NCBI GenBank assembly: GCA_047517285.1
Contig: JAKZTE010000004.1
Coordinates: 14,829-78,828 of the forward strand
DNA from: UBA57 sp963577725
Lineage (GTDB): Archaea; Thermoproteota; Nitrososphaeria; Nitrososphaerales; UBA57
DNA length: 64,000 nt
Direction of reading: 5' to 3'
Shown here: positions 53,158-61,885 of the stretch, piece after piece
How the letters are laid out: the number at the start of each line of letters is the position of its first letter
How positions within the stretch are numbered: the stretch's first letter is position 1
Translations under genes and position numbers: made by a program
The notes under the pieces: generated by a model
What the model saw: only the letters and a program-made list of their open reading frames with translations
What the model was told of the DNA's origin: nothing
Database searches by the model: none

Positions 53158-53502
53158 TTAAACATCAGAAATTCTTTGAGATTTATATTTTTCAATGATT
53201 GGAATGAAGAGTACGGGTATTAGAGTTCCAAATGCTATTCCAAGAACCATATTCCTCATAGTAGGATCAAGATATGCACCCAATCCATTAGAGACAACAT
53301 GAGCTAGACCAGCTCCTACAAGTCCGCCAATTGCTCCTTTAGAATTTTTTTTAAGAAAATTTCGAAGTTTTCTAGCACGTTTATGATCATGAGTTAGACG
53401 ATGAAGACGGTGCTCTACTGTAATGCCAAAATAAGCCCCAAGGATTAGAAGGAAATTATCAAAGAAGCCAAAGATAAAACCGTCAGGAAGTATCATATTC
53501 AT
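53158..53502 (-). CDS. Small membrane protein, paralogue A
   Basis: A 114-residue protein with two long hydrophobic segments plus a G-rich region. It shares with the next gene the block PDGFIFGFFDNFLLILGAYFG, a GGLVGAGLAHVVSNGLGAYLDP block and a C-terminal LFIPIIEKY. A basic loop of about 25 residues rich in H, R and K (residues 28-52) separates the first two. No function recognised. Confidence 0.75.
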   Translation of the reverse strand: MNMILPDGFIFGFFDNFLLILGAYFGITVEHRLHRLTHDHKRARKLRNFLKKNSKGAIGGLVGAGLAHVVSNGLGAYLDPTMRNMVLGIAFGTLIPVLFIPIIEKYKSQRISDV

Positions 53503-53557
53503 AGTTACGTATTTCGAATATATTATTGTTGTTAATTAACAGTGTTAAGTGAAAGAA

Positions 53558-53863
53558 TTATTTTCGTAGTTTTTCAATGATTGGAATTAAGAGTAAAGGA
53601 AGGGCAGTTCCCATAACTATCCCAAAAAACATTTCATTCATATTTGGATCGATAAGTGCGCCAATACCATCAGAGATAGAATTAGCTAAACCAGCTCCAA
53701 TAACCCCGCCAAGCACACCGCTTGCTTTATTATCAATGTATTTTTCGATATTTATGCCGGTATAAGCACCAATGAGTAGAATGAAATTATCAAAGAAGCC
53801 AAAGATAAAACCTGCTGGTAGAAAATCAACGAATTCCCAGAGAAGATTAAGTTCAGATACCAT
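53558..53863 (-). CDS. Small membrane protein, paralogue B
   Basis: A 101-residue paralogue of the preceding gene, with the same order of GFIFGFFDNFILLIGAY, GGVIGAGLANSISDGIGALIDP and LLIPIIEK. It lacks the basic loop and has only a short polar linker. The stop of the acyl-CoA dehydrogenase gene lies in the same direction one base further left of its start, so it could share that transcript. Confidence 0.75.
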   Translation of the reverse strand: MVSELNLLWEFVDFLPAGFIFGFFDNFILLIGAYTGINIEKYIDNKASGVLGGVIGAGLANSISDGIGALIDPNMNEMFFGIVMGTALPLLLIPIIEKLRK

Positions 53864-53864
53864 A

Positions 53865-55067
53865 TCAAAGACCTAATCCCAGTAACTCCTTAGCAATAAT
53901 CATACGTTGAATGTCATTTGTTCCTTCGTAAATCTCAGCAATAAATGAATCCCTAAAACCGCGTTCAATTTCAGAACCATCAGTAATACCAGCTAATCCC
54001 TGTATTTCTATAGCCGTGGCGATAGCACGAGATGCAACTTCAGAAACATATGCCTTAGATATTGCAGAACCACGAGATACGCGATCGCGTAATTGTCGAG
54101 GAACTTTTTCTTTAGACTCGATAACTTCATAATATTTTTCTAATTCAGTCAGATTGTTATAACACATAAATTTCGATGCATAGACTTCCATAGCTACATC
54201 AGCTAATTTCCACTGTATAGATTGACGATTTGATAGATTGCCTCCCTCGCTTTGATTTTGTCGAAGATAATCGACAGACAAGTCAAGAGCGCGTTGAGCT
54301 GCGCCCAAAGAACCAACAGCTAATGTAACACGACCTCCGTCAAGTGTTGAAAGTGCAACCATAAAACCCGCTCCTATATCGCCAAGAATATTTTCTTTTG
54401 GTACTCTACAGTTTTCAAATATTAATTCGACTGTGGATGAAGCTCTTAATCCGAGCTTTTTCTCCTTTTTTCCTACAGAGAAACCATCCATATTTTTTTC
54501 TATAATAAATGCTGTAATTCCTCCCATCGGTCCAAGTGACTTGTCATTAGCTGCAAAAACTACAATATATTCAGCTTGATCTCCATTAGTACAAAAGATT
54601 TTACTGCCATTAAGAATGAAATCATCGCCGTCAGGAGTAGCGGTGGTTTGGAGATTTGCTGCGTCACTACCTGCACCTGGTTCGGTTAATGCAAATGCGC
54701 CTATTGATTTACCAGATGCGAGAGAGGGTAAAAATTTATTTTTTTGTTCTTCTGTACCAAAGAGAATTATCGGAGTTATACACAAACCAAGATGCGCTCC
54801 AAGTATTGTTCCATGTGATGCACAAATAGCGCCTAGCTCTTCAAGAAGAATTCCGTAGTTGATTTTCGATAATCCTTTTCCTCCGTATTTTTCTGGAACT
54901 GTCAAACCGAAATATCCCTGTTCAGCCATTTTTGATACGTTTTCAGATGGAAATTCCTCTAATTTGTCATATTTACTTATAGTAGGTAATATCTCGCTAT
55001 GAATAAAGTCGCGTACGTCACGACGGAATTTCTCTTGTTCGTCTGTAAAGGAGAATTCAAATGGCAT
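53865..55067 (-). CDS. Acyl-CoA dehydrogenase, subunit retaining the catalytic glutamate
   Basis: A 400-residue flavoprotein of the acyl-CoA dehydrogenase family. The FAD/substrate motif TEPGAGSD is intact at residues 128-135 and the catalytic base is E381 in YEGTNDIQ. In contrast, the segment that normally reads ERxQFGxP is YLRQNQSEGGN at 267-277, and the usual HGGxG is QGLAG at 356-360. Those two segments bind the FAD of the partner subunit, so a homo-oligomer would be impaired. The neighbour at 55124 shows the opposite pattern. Confidence 0.9.
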   Translation of the reverse strand: MPFEFSFTDEQEKFRRDVRDFIHSEILPTISKYDKLEEFPSENVSKMAEQGYFGLTVPEKYGGKGLSKINYGILLEELGAICASHGTILGAHLGLCITPIILFGTEEQKNKFLPSLASGKSIGAFALTEPGAGSDAANLQTTATPDGDDFILNGSKIFCTNGDQAEYIVVFAANDKSLGPMGGITAFIIEKNMDGFSVGKKEKKLGLRASSTVELIFENCRVPKENILGDIGAGFMVALSTLDGGRVTLAVGSLGAAQRALDLSVDYLRQNQSEGGNLSNRQSIQWKLADVAMEVYASKFMCYNNLTELEKYYEVIESKEKVPRQLRDRVSRGSAISKAYVSEVASRAIATAIEIQGLAGITDGSEIERGFRDSFIAEIYEGTNDIQRMIIAKELLGLGL

Positions 55068-55123
55068 TAATAATCACTGCAAATTTAATTAGTTTAAGCG
55101 TATCGCATGAAATTTGATGAAAA

Positions 55124-56254
55124 CTAATTAATGAATGGCTTTGAGACAATCAATCTTAGATCGTCATTAGAGTCACATATAGATTTTAATGTTTCTGCGT
55201 CTCGAACAGTTTTTTCAATTGGATAATCCTTGATATAGCCATATCCACCGTGCACTAATAATGCCTGTTTTGTATTACGTTGAGCCATTTCAGTTATAGA
55301 AATTTTTGCCATAGCAGATTGTCGTAAGATATCTTCATCATTATCTTTCAATCGAGAAACTTTTTCCAACATAGCAAGAGAAGTTTCAATGTCAGTGGAT
55401 ATGTTGGCAAGTTTACTTTGTATTGCTTCAAAGCTGATAATTGGTTTTGAGAATTGTTTGCGTTCATTTGAATATTTTACAGCTTGAGAAAGTGCAGATT
55501 CCATCACTCCGGTACTTATTGCACCAATACCTAACCAAGAACTTTCTTGGATTGAATTAATGATTTTATGTGTATTCTCGGGTAAGCCAATAAGATTGGT
55601 TTTTGGTACATTACAACTATAAAATGAAACTGGAACTGATTTGTTTCCACGTAGGCCCACGGTGTTGATTGGTTTACCAATAGAGACACCTTGATTACCT
55701 TTTTCAATTACAACAAAACCAAGTCCCTTTCCAATATTACAGAGTACGATAAAATAATCGGCTATTTCCCCATTGAAAGCAAATTTTTTATTACCGCTGA
55801 TTGACAGGCTATCGCCTTCGTCCAGAGCCTCAGTATTAATATTTCGTATGTTTAACGTGCTTCCGTCATCACCAATTAATGCGGTGCCAATTTTTTTGCC
55901 AGTGTTGAGATTATTCAACATATCTTCTTTTTGTTCGTTAGAACCATACTTTGTGAGTAATTGAACTGAGAAAACATTCTGAAACATTAAGAGAGCAGAC
56001 AATGCGGGGGAATATTTTGCAAGTTCTAACATAGCGTGTATAAAAGTAGAGAAATTGGTTTCAGCTCCGTCGAATTCACTGGAACCCAACATTCCATAAA
56101 GACCTAACTCAGAAACTTTTTCTAAAATTGAACTGGGTATTTCAGAATTTATTTCTATGTCAGAAGTAATTGGATTAATTTCATTTTCTCCAAAGTCTTT
56201 TATTACATCCTTAATCATATCGATTTCTTCGTTTGAAGATGTCAAATTATTCAT
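55124..56254 (-). CDS. Acyl-CoA dehydrogenase-like protein lacking the catalytic glutamate
   Basis: A 376-residue family member 56 bases upstream of the canonical subunit on the same strand. NERKQFSKP (264-271) and HGGYGY (335-340) are well kept. At the catalytic position the sequence is RDAETLKSICDSND, so C360 replaces the glutamate of YEGTND. The TEPGAGSD block has become IGDDGSTLN (127-135). It probably does not catalyse alone and is best explained as the structural and FAD-supporting half of a heteromer. Degeneration after duplication is the alternative. Confidence 0.88.
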   Translation of the reverse strand: MNNLTSSNEEIDMIKDVIKDFGENEINPITSDIEINSEIPSSILEKVSELGLYGMLGSSEFDGAETNFSTFIHAMLELAKYSPALSALLMFQNVFSVQLLTKYGSNEQKEDMLNNLNTGKKIGTALIGDDGSTLNIRNINTEALDEGDSLSISGNKKFAFNGEIADYFIVLCNIGKGLGFVVIEKGNQGVSIGKPINTVGLRGNKSVPVSFYSCNVPKTNLIGLPENTHKIINSIQESSWLGIGAISTGVMESALSQAVKYSNERKQFSKPIISFEAIQSKLANISTDIETSLAMLEKVSRLKDNDEDILRQSAMAKISITEMAQRNTKQALLVHGGYGYIKDYPIEKTVRDAETLKSICDSNDDLRLIVSKPFIN

Positions 56255-56319
56255 ATTGTATATTCATAGCATAATAATCTTATCCAAGTAAACATTTTAT
56301 CAGTACGAGATAAAAACAC

Positions 56320-56916
56320 GTGAAAGAAAAAATGCGAATACCAGGTACATACATTCTATTAGGAATAAATTTTCTATTCTTTATAATTTTCAACATGATA
56401 CTAGGGAGCACGGTATGTGGCGACATACCATGGAGAATGTTTTGTATAAAGAGCGATTACTTGTTTAGATTTGCGCAGGTAAACCAGCTTATATTTGCAG
56501 GTGAAAATCTCTATCAATTAATTACGAAGATGTTTGTTCATATTGCTATTCTGCATTTCTTATTAAATATGATTAGTTTATGGTTCTATGGAATAAGATT
56601 AGAAAAAAGTTCGAGTGGATTATTTGTAATTCTAGTGTTTTTGATAACAGGTATTTCGACAAGTATAACAAATTTATTTTTAGGAACAATTGTTTCTGCG
56701 GGAGCTTCAGGAGCAATTTTTGGAATAGTTACCACATTTACAGTTCTTAATTGGAATAAGAAGAATACAAAAATATTATTTCTAGCTTTCATAATTTTCA
56801 TACATTCGCCAGTAATACTTGGATCCAGTATAAACTATCTTTCGCATTTTACTGGATTAGCATGTGGAGCAATACTTGGAATATTAAAAATGCAATCAAT
56901 AGACAAAACTAAGTAA
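56320..56916 (+). CDS. Rhomboid family intramembrane serine protease
   Basis: A 198-residue membrane protein with about six helices. The catalytic serine is in GASGAIFG (helix 4), the catalytic histidine in YLSHFTGLACG, and HFLLNM provides the oxyanion-site H and N of helix 2. It is a minimal rhomboid without extra domains. Start is GTG at 56320. It diverges from the acyl-CoA dehydrogenase genes and precedes the thiolase gene. Confidence 0.92.
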   Translation: MKEKMRIPGTYILLGINFLFFIIFNMILGSTVCGDIPWRMFCIKSDYLFRFAQVNQLIFAGENLYQLITKMFVHIAILHFLLNMISLWFYGIRLEKSSSGLFVILVFLITGISTSITNLFLGTIVSAGASGAIFGIVTTFTVLNWNKKNTKILFLAFIIFIHSPVILGSSINYLSHFTGLACGAILGILKMQSIDKTK

Positions 56917-56949
56917 TTACTTTTTATTCTACAAAACCGGGTATAAATT

Positions 56950-58107
56950 ATGAACAAGGTATTCCTGATAGGCGCAGCAGGAACCGCATATGGAAAGTCA
57001 AATTTGACGGCTAGAGATTTATCAATGCTTGCTTCAAAACATGCAATAGAAAGTTCAGGAATAAAACCTCATGACATTCAAGCGGCATTTGTTGCTAATG
57101 CATTTGGTATGGCGGAGAAACAAGGGCATTTAGGTCCGTTGTTAATGAGTAGTTTAGGAATTCCGCATGTTCCATCTTCCACAATAGAAGCTGCTTGTTG
57201 CAGTGGCGGATCAGCGTTCAGGGAAGCTTATGTCAATGTTGCTTCGGGTTTTTATGATGTAATGCTTGTAACAGGAACGGAAAAAGTAAGTCATTTAGAT
57301 ACTTTAACAGCTACAACATATTTTGCCTACGGTGGAGATTATTTATTTGAAGGAAACTCTGGTGCATCATTTCCAGGTCTTTATGCGGCGATGGCTAGAG
57401 CGCATATGCATGAATATGGCACGACAGAAGAAGAATTGGCGGCAGTAGCTGTAAAAAATCATAATAATGGTATTTTCAATGAAAAAGCACATCTACAAAA
57501 GAAAATCACTGTCGATGATGTGTTAAAATCGCCAGTTGTAGCAGACCCATTGAAGTTCTTTGATAGTTGTCCGTTTTCTGATGGCGCAGCTGCGACAATA
57601 ATCGCCAGTGAAGAATTCATGAATAAAAATGGATTAGAGAAGAAGGTTTCTATCAAGGGTTCAGGGAGATCTGGGGGGTCAGGTTCACTACATACAAGAG
57701 ATGATTTGTCAAGTTTAGAATCCACCATAAAAGCTTCAAGAGAAGCATTTGGACAAGCTGGCATCAGTGTAAAAGATCTTGATTTCGCTGAAGTGCATGA
57801 TTGTTTTACCATAGCAGAAATAATTGCCATGGAGGACTTGGGAATATTTGAAAAAGGACAGGCAAGCAAGGCCGTTGTTGAAGGAAGAACAGCGATAAAT
57901 GGAGAAATTCCTATAAACCCTTCAGGCGGTCTGAAATCAAAGGGCCATCCTGTTGGAGCAACGGGAGTAGGTCAAATTGTGGAGGTTTTCGATCAGTTGA
58001 CAGGAAACGCTGGCAAGCGTCAAGTAAATGACGCAAGAATTGGACTTACACACAATGTTGGTGCAACTGGTGGAAGTTGTGCAGTGCATATTTTTGAGAG
58101 GGAATAA
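56950..58107 (+). CDS. Thiolase (acetyl-CoA acyltransferase), SCP2-type
   Basis: A 385-residue thiolase of archaeal type. The nucleophile cysteine is in IEAACCSGGSAF, the histidine in GLKSKGHPVGATG and the second base region in LTHNVGATGGSC. It ends one base before a DUF35 gene, the usual arrangement of archaeal thiolase complexes in which DUF35 tethers thiolase and HMG-CoA synthase. Direction (cleavage or condensation) cannot be told. Confidence 0.93.
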   Translation: MNKVFLIGAAGTAYGKSNLTARDLSMLASKHAIESSGIKPHDIQAAFVANAFGMAEKQGHLGPLLMSSLGIPHVPSSTIEAACCSGGSAFREAYVNVASGFYDVMLVTGTEKVSHLDTLTATTYFAYGGDYLFEGNSGASFPGLYAAMARAHMHEYGTTEEELAAVAVKNHNNGIFNEKAHLQKKITVDDVLKSPVVADPLKFFDSCPFSDGAAATIIASEEFMNKNGLEKKVSIKGSGRSGGSGSLHTRDDLSSLESTIKASREAFGQAGISVKDLDFAEVHDCFTIAEIIAMEDLGIFEKGQASKAVVEGRTAINGEIPINPSGGLKSKGHPVGATGVGQIVEVFDQLTGNAGKRQVNDARIGLTHNVGATGGSCAVHIFERE

Positions 58108-58108
58108 T

Positions 58109-58489
58109 ATGTCAGATGAAGCACTGTTTGTAAATGATATAATTGAAGCTACTAGAGATGGAATAATTAAAGCTTATCAATGCACTGAATGTAATGAGAT
58201 GGGGATATCAGTACAAGCGTTATGCAAACAGTGTGGTAATAATAAATTAAATATCAAAGAGATTAGTAATGTTGGGAAAGTTGTAACCTATACTATTCAA
58301 ACAGTTGCACCTGACCCTTTTGTAAATGAAGTTCCTTATGCATGGATAATTGTAGAATTAGAAGATAAGATCAGAATAACTGGATGGATACCATTTATTT
58401 CGTCAAAAGAACAATTATCCATAGGACAGAAGGTAAAACTTGTCAAATCTTACAAACCTGGAATGGTTTTTGAGAAACTATCTGAATAA
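58109..58489 (+). CDS. DUF35 OB-fold/zinc-ribbon protein
   Basis: A 126-residue acyl-CoA-associated OB protein. The zinc ribbon is YQCTECNEMG and CKQCGNN (residues about 24-45), followed by an OB-fold ending PGMVFEKL. The ATG at 58109 directly follows the thiolase stop; longer in-frame starts lie within the thiolase gene. In archaea this protein channels acetoacetyl-CoA between thiolase and HMG-CoA synthase. Confidence 0.9.
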   Translation: MSDEALFVNDIIEATRDGIIKAYQCTECNEMGISVQALCKQCGNNKLNIKEISNVGKVVTYTIQTVAPDPFVNEVPYAWIIVELEDKIRITGWIPFISSKEQLSIGQKVKLVKSYKPGMVFEKLSE

Positions 58490-58522
58490 GAGTTAAATCG
58501 AATACAACATGAGTTGATTATA

Positions 58523-59497
58523 ATGGTATTATTTGTAAAACGTGTGGGCGTAGTAGGCGGAGGAGCAATGGGTAGTCAGATAGCAGACATCATGGCGATA
58601 AATGGTAAAGAAGTAATTATAAAAGATGTATCTGAAGAGTACCTGAAAAAAGCACGAGAAAATGTAGAAAAGAACTTGGATGGTCTATTAAAATTTAATT
58701 TGACACGTGCAGATAAAGAAATAGAAAGAATTGAAAAGTCTAACCAGATACAGTTGACAGATGAGCAAAAGGCAAAGATCCAAGAGACGTTGAAACCAAA
58801 ATTTAATGAAGAGATGAAAAAAGAAGCTCTTAGCAGAATACAAACGACTACAGATTACAAGGGATTCAGTGATGTAGATCTAGTAATTGAGGCTGCAGTA
58901 GAAAATGTGGATTTGAAGAGAGAAATTTTCAGTGAATTAGATAAAAATACGCGTTCACATGTAGTTCTGGCTACAAATACCTCGTCATTGTCGGTTACAG
59001 AGATTGCATCAGCAACCAAGAGACCTGAAAAAGTAGTAGGAATTCATTTTTTTAACCCTCCTGTGACATTGCCATTAGTTGAGGTAATACCTGGTATGGA
59101 AACTAGCGAAGAGACAGTAAATGATATAATTGATTTCATGTCCACTGTTAGAAATCATAGATATCCTATGCAACCAATAAAAGTGAAAGAAGTTCCAGGA
59201 TTTCTTGTCAATAGAATACTCTTTGCAATGATGAATGAAGCATATTCATGTTACGATGAAGGAGTAGCTTCAATGAGAGATATAGACTTGGCAATGAAAG
59301 CAGGAGCGGGTATGCCAATGGGTCCGTTTGAATTATCGGATTTAATTGGAATAGATGTGATTTATCACGTGGAAGAAGAAGTAAGAAAGATGGTAGGTGG
59401 AAACACTACACGTCAACCATCACAAACGATAAGAAAGCTTTATCATGCTGGACGTCATGGTAAGAAAACTAAGAGAGGGTTCTACGATTACAGGTGA
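58523..59497 (+). CDS. 3-hydroxyacyl-CoA dehydrogenase
   Basis: A 324-residue NAD-dependent enzyme that oxidises 3-hydroxyacyl-CoA. GVVGGGAMGSQIA is the NAD loop, DLVIEAAVEN follows and the catalytic His-Glu pair is near GIHFFNPP. Between the first strands and DLVIEA there is a charged helical insertion of about 30 residues (residues about 55-95) compared with the bacterial enzyme. I chose ATG at 58523; an upstream start adds three residues. In Nitrososphaerota it could serve the 3HP/4HB cycle as 3-hydroxybutyryl-CoA dehydrogenase. Confidence 0.92.
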   Translation: MVLFVKRVGVVGGGAMGSQIADIMAINGKEVIIKDVSEEYLKKARENVEKNLDGLLKFNLTRADKEIERIEKSNQIQLTDEQKAKIQETLKPKFNEEMKKEALSRIQTTTDYKGFSDVDLVIEAAVENVDLKREIFSELDKNTRSHVVLATNTSSLSVTEIASATKRPEKVVGIHFFNPPVTLPLVEVIPGMETSEETVNDIIDFMSTVRNHRYPMQPIKVKEVPGFLVNRILFAMMNEAYSCYDEGVASMRDIDLAMKAGAGMPMGPFELSDLIGIDVIYHVEEEVRKMVGGNTTRQPSQTIRKLYHAGRHGKKTKRGFYDYR

Positions 59498-59501
59498 TTA
59501 T

Positions 59502-60293
59502 ATGTCAGAAAATGAATTAGTTAAAATAAGAATAGAAGACGGAATTGGGGTTGTTACAGTTGACAACCCGCCAGTAAATGCGCTGAATTTAGCCGTGTTA
59601 GAAAAATTAGACAGTGTAATCGATGATGTGTCAGACAATAATGAGATAGTGGGAATTGTATTAACGGGAGGAGGAAATAATGCATTTTGTGCAGGTGCAG
59701 ATATAAAATCATTTGCGCAGTTGACCGATCCGAATGATGTGTTGGCGGTAATTGAACTGGGACAAAAGGTTTTCAAGAAGTTAGCAAACATCAGCAAGCC
59801 AGTTGTTGCAGCAATTAACGGTGCAGCATACGGCGGAGGAAATGAATTAGCTCTTGCTTGTGATATTAGAATATCTTCTGATAGAGCAAGGTTCTCTCAA
59901 CCAGAAGTCAACTTAGGATTAATACCTGCTTGGGGCGGAACGCAAAGACTGAGTAGACTAGTGGGTGTATCAAAAGCAAAGGAACTAATATTTACAGGTC
60001 AATTTGTTACTGCTCAAGAGGCATATAGAATTGGAATGATAAACAAAGTAGTGCCAGATGGAGAAGAATTACGTGCAGCTTCAGATATAGTTAGACAGAT
60101 TGCGTCAAGGGCGGCGCCATTAGCCCTCAAAGCTGTGAAAGAGATAATCAATACAGGAAATGAGGAAAGGACACTGGAAGATGGGTTAGATTTAGAGGTA
60201 GAAGCGATGAAAGAATTGGTAAAAACTGAGGATATTCAAGAAGGTATAAAGTCTTTCACGGAAAAAAGACAGCCAAAATATAGAGGAAAGTAA
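59502..60293 (+). CDS. Enoyl-CoA hydratase/isomerase family protein
   Basis: A crotonase-fold protein of about 263 residues. NAFCAGADIKSF and AAINGAAYGGGNELALACD form the oxyanion hole, and QPEVNLGLIPAWGG carries the glutamate pair of true hydratases. I place the start at ATG 59502, just after the dehydrogenase stop; a longer frame begins within that gene. Adjacent genes point to hydration of crotonyl- or enoyl-CoA. Confidence 0.92.
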   Translation: MSENELVKIRIEDGIGVVTVDNPPVNALNLAVLEKLDSVIDDVSDNNEIVGIVLTGGGNNAFCAGADIKSFAQLTDPNDVLAVIELGQKVFKKLANISKPVVAAINGAAYGGGNELALACDIRISSDRARFSQPEVNLGLIPAWGGTQRLSRLVGVSKAKELIFTGQFVTAQEAYRIGMINKVVPDGEELRAASDIVRQIASRAAPLALKAVKEIINTGNEERTLEDGLDLEVEAMKELVKTEDIQEGIKSFTEKRQPKYRGK

Positions 60294-60342
60294 GATATTC
60301 ACAATTCTTAAATTTGTAGAATTTTCATTACTAGTGATCAAG

Positions 60343-60621
60343 ATGGCAGAAATAATTGTAGAAACATTATCTTCATCCAGTGGTGGAGCGATTTTTCAAG
60401 TAACAGTAAGAGACGAAACTAGTCAATCGAAGCATAGAGTAAGAATGAGTCATGATTATCATCAAAAATTGGCAAATGGAAAAACACCAGAGGAGTTCAT
60501 AAAAACTTCTTTTGAGTTCTTATTATCAAAAGAACCTAAAGAATCAATTTTAAGTGAATTCGATTTACCAAAGATATCTACATTCTTTCCAGAATTTGAA
60601 GAAGAAATAAAGAAGATGTAA
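60343..60621 (+). CDS. Conserved hypothetical protein
   Basis: A soluble protein of about 92 residues from the ATG at 60343; a GTG three codons upstream also fits. No family recognised. The stretch HRVRMSHDYHQKL and an acidic C-terminus are the only features. A TTAAATTTG stretch at about 60308 could be its TATA element. It lies downstream of the fatty-acid-type genes but need not share their function. Confidence 0.7.
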   Translation: MAEIIVETLSSSSGGAIFQVTVRDETSQSKHRVRMSHDYHQKLANGKTPEEFIKTSFEFLLSKEPKESILSEFDLPKISTFFPEFEEEIKKM

Positions 60622-60622
60622 T

Positions 60623-61222
60623 TTAGTCGCCCTTATTTGGCATTCCGTTAATTTCTTCTGCACGATTAGAAACTAGGCTTAAGGCTCTGTCTATGTCAGT
60701 ATTAGATCCAGAACCATAATAAACGAGTATTCTATCCTCATCAATTAGTACGTAGTCTACGTCGGTAATTGGGTCTCCATTTACAAACATTAAGAATACA
60801 TTATTCTCATCGGCAGAGGATTCCATTCCATTTACATTAATCGAGTCGAGTGTTATAGAAAGATCGATGGATTCCATGAACCAAGACAAAGGAATATTTA
60901 TCGCATGGAGATGCATTATGTCTCCTTCTCCTCCATGTATATGCCCATAACCGCTTTTCATTGCATAACGTGTTTGATTTAGATCTAGTGGTTCGCCATC
61001 AATGTAAACAAGTATATCAAGATGCTCATGTGTTGAACCCACTGGTCCAATCTGAGGTCCAGATAATATTGAGAACAGTCCGTAGCCGACCAACAAGATA
61101 GCAATAACGTAGATAGAATAAGTTCTGACAAATTTAATTTGCTTGGATCGTTTTTTATGTTTCTTACGATCTTGCCTTCGTAAATCTTTTTCACGTTTTT
61201 TAAGACGTTTGTCTTCGCTCAC
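60623..61222 (-). CDS. Membrane-anchored histidine-rich extracytoplasmic protein
   Basis: A 199-residue protein. A strongly basic N-terminus (residues 1-30) precedes one transmembrane helix (33-52); the rest should face outside. Histidines cluster as HEH (65, 67), HIH (94, 96) and HLH (104, 106), a pattern suited to metal binding. The C-terminal part has repeated Y-I-D and D-E segments. It is next to a cupredoxin locus, which suggests copper handling, but this is inferred from position and composition only. Confidence 0.75.
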   Translation of the reverse strand: MSEDKRLKKREKDLRRQDRKKHKKRSKQIKFVRTYSIYVIAILLVGYGLFSILSGPQIGPVGSTHEHLDILVYIDGEPLDLNQTRYAMKSGYGHIHGGEGDIMHLHAINIPLSWFMESIDLSITLDSINVNGMESSADENNVFLMFVNGDPITDVDYVLIDEDRILVYYGSGSNTDIDRALSLVSNRAEEINGMPNKGD

Positions 61223-61277
61223 AAAGTGAGATTATTATGAAGTATAATATAAACAGATACAATTTGTTGAAGAAAAT

Positions 61278-61811
61278 CTATGAAGGGGGCAGCCTAACAT
61301 TAAACAGATTATCGGAAACCATGAGATTTTCTTCTGCCATAACTATAAAGTCAATCTGGGATTTCCTTTGAAGTAAATTATTAGAACCAATTGCACTAGC
61401 GTTCATAGATACTTCGTATTTTATTGTGACAGTTTCATCTACAGACAATCTTTCTATAATAACTTGCGTATCAGAAATACTTGCAGGTGGACCAAATGAT
61501 TGTTCTATAAGCACAAGCGAGTACCAATTATTTTTTGGTTCAAAGTTAAGATTAATAACAACATTGTTGACATCAACTTTCCCCAGATTTGCAATACGTA
61601 AAGCGAAAACTTCTGTCATAATATTTTGGTCGTCAGTCTGAATAGGACGGTATTCTTTGTTATATTCATCTGCAACTCCATTCAATTCAGCATCAACTGA
61701 AACAATTAGACTTACATCGGGTCTTGTGACAGCTGGATAGATGAATGCAGATGTAGATAAGATTACCACAAATGCTGCTGCGAACAAAGCTATTCTAAAT
61801 GTACTAGTCAT
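61278..61811 (-). CDS. Secreted or membrane-anchored beta-rich protein
   Basis: A protein of about 177 residues from the ATG at 61811; an upstream frame start at 61868 adds a 19-residue segment. Residues 5-25 are a hydrophobic signal or anchor. The rest alternates polar and hydrophobic residues in the manner of an immunoglobulin-like domain (ALRIANLGKVDVNNVVINL), resembling DUF11/CARDB-type modules. Function unknown. Divergent from the cupredoxin gene. Confidence 0.7.
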   Translation of the reverse strand: MTSTFRIALFAAAFVVILSTSAFIYPAVTRPDVSLIVSVDAELNGVADEYNKEYRPIQTDDQNIMTEVFALRIANLGKVDVNNVVINLNFEPKNNWYSLVLIEQSFGPPASISDTQVIIERLSVDETVTIKYEVSMNASAIGSNNLLQRKSQIDFIVMAEENLMVSDNLFNVRLPPS

Positions 61812-61885
61812 GGATTTACACTCATTTAATGAAGTTACTGAGATTTGAGATAATATAATAATTGCCAATCTATGACAATAGTGTC

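Noticed and set aside
55124..56254. A pseudogene of acyl-CoA dehydrogenase
   Set aside because: The frame is intact and the FAD-contact motifs NERKQFSKP and HGGYGY are well conserved, which argues for selection despite the missing catalytic Glu.
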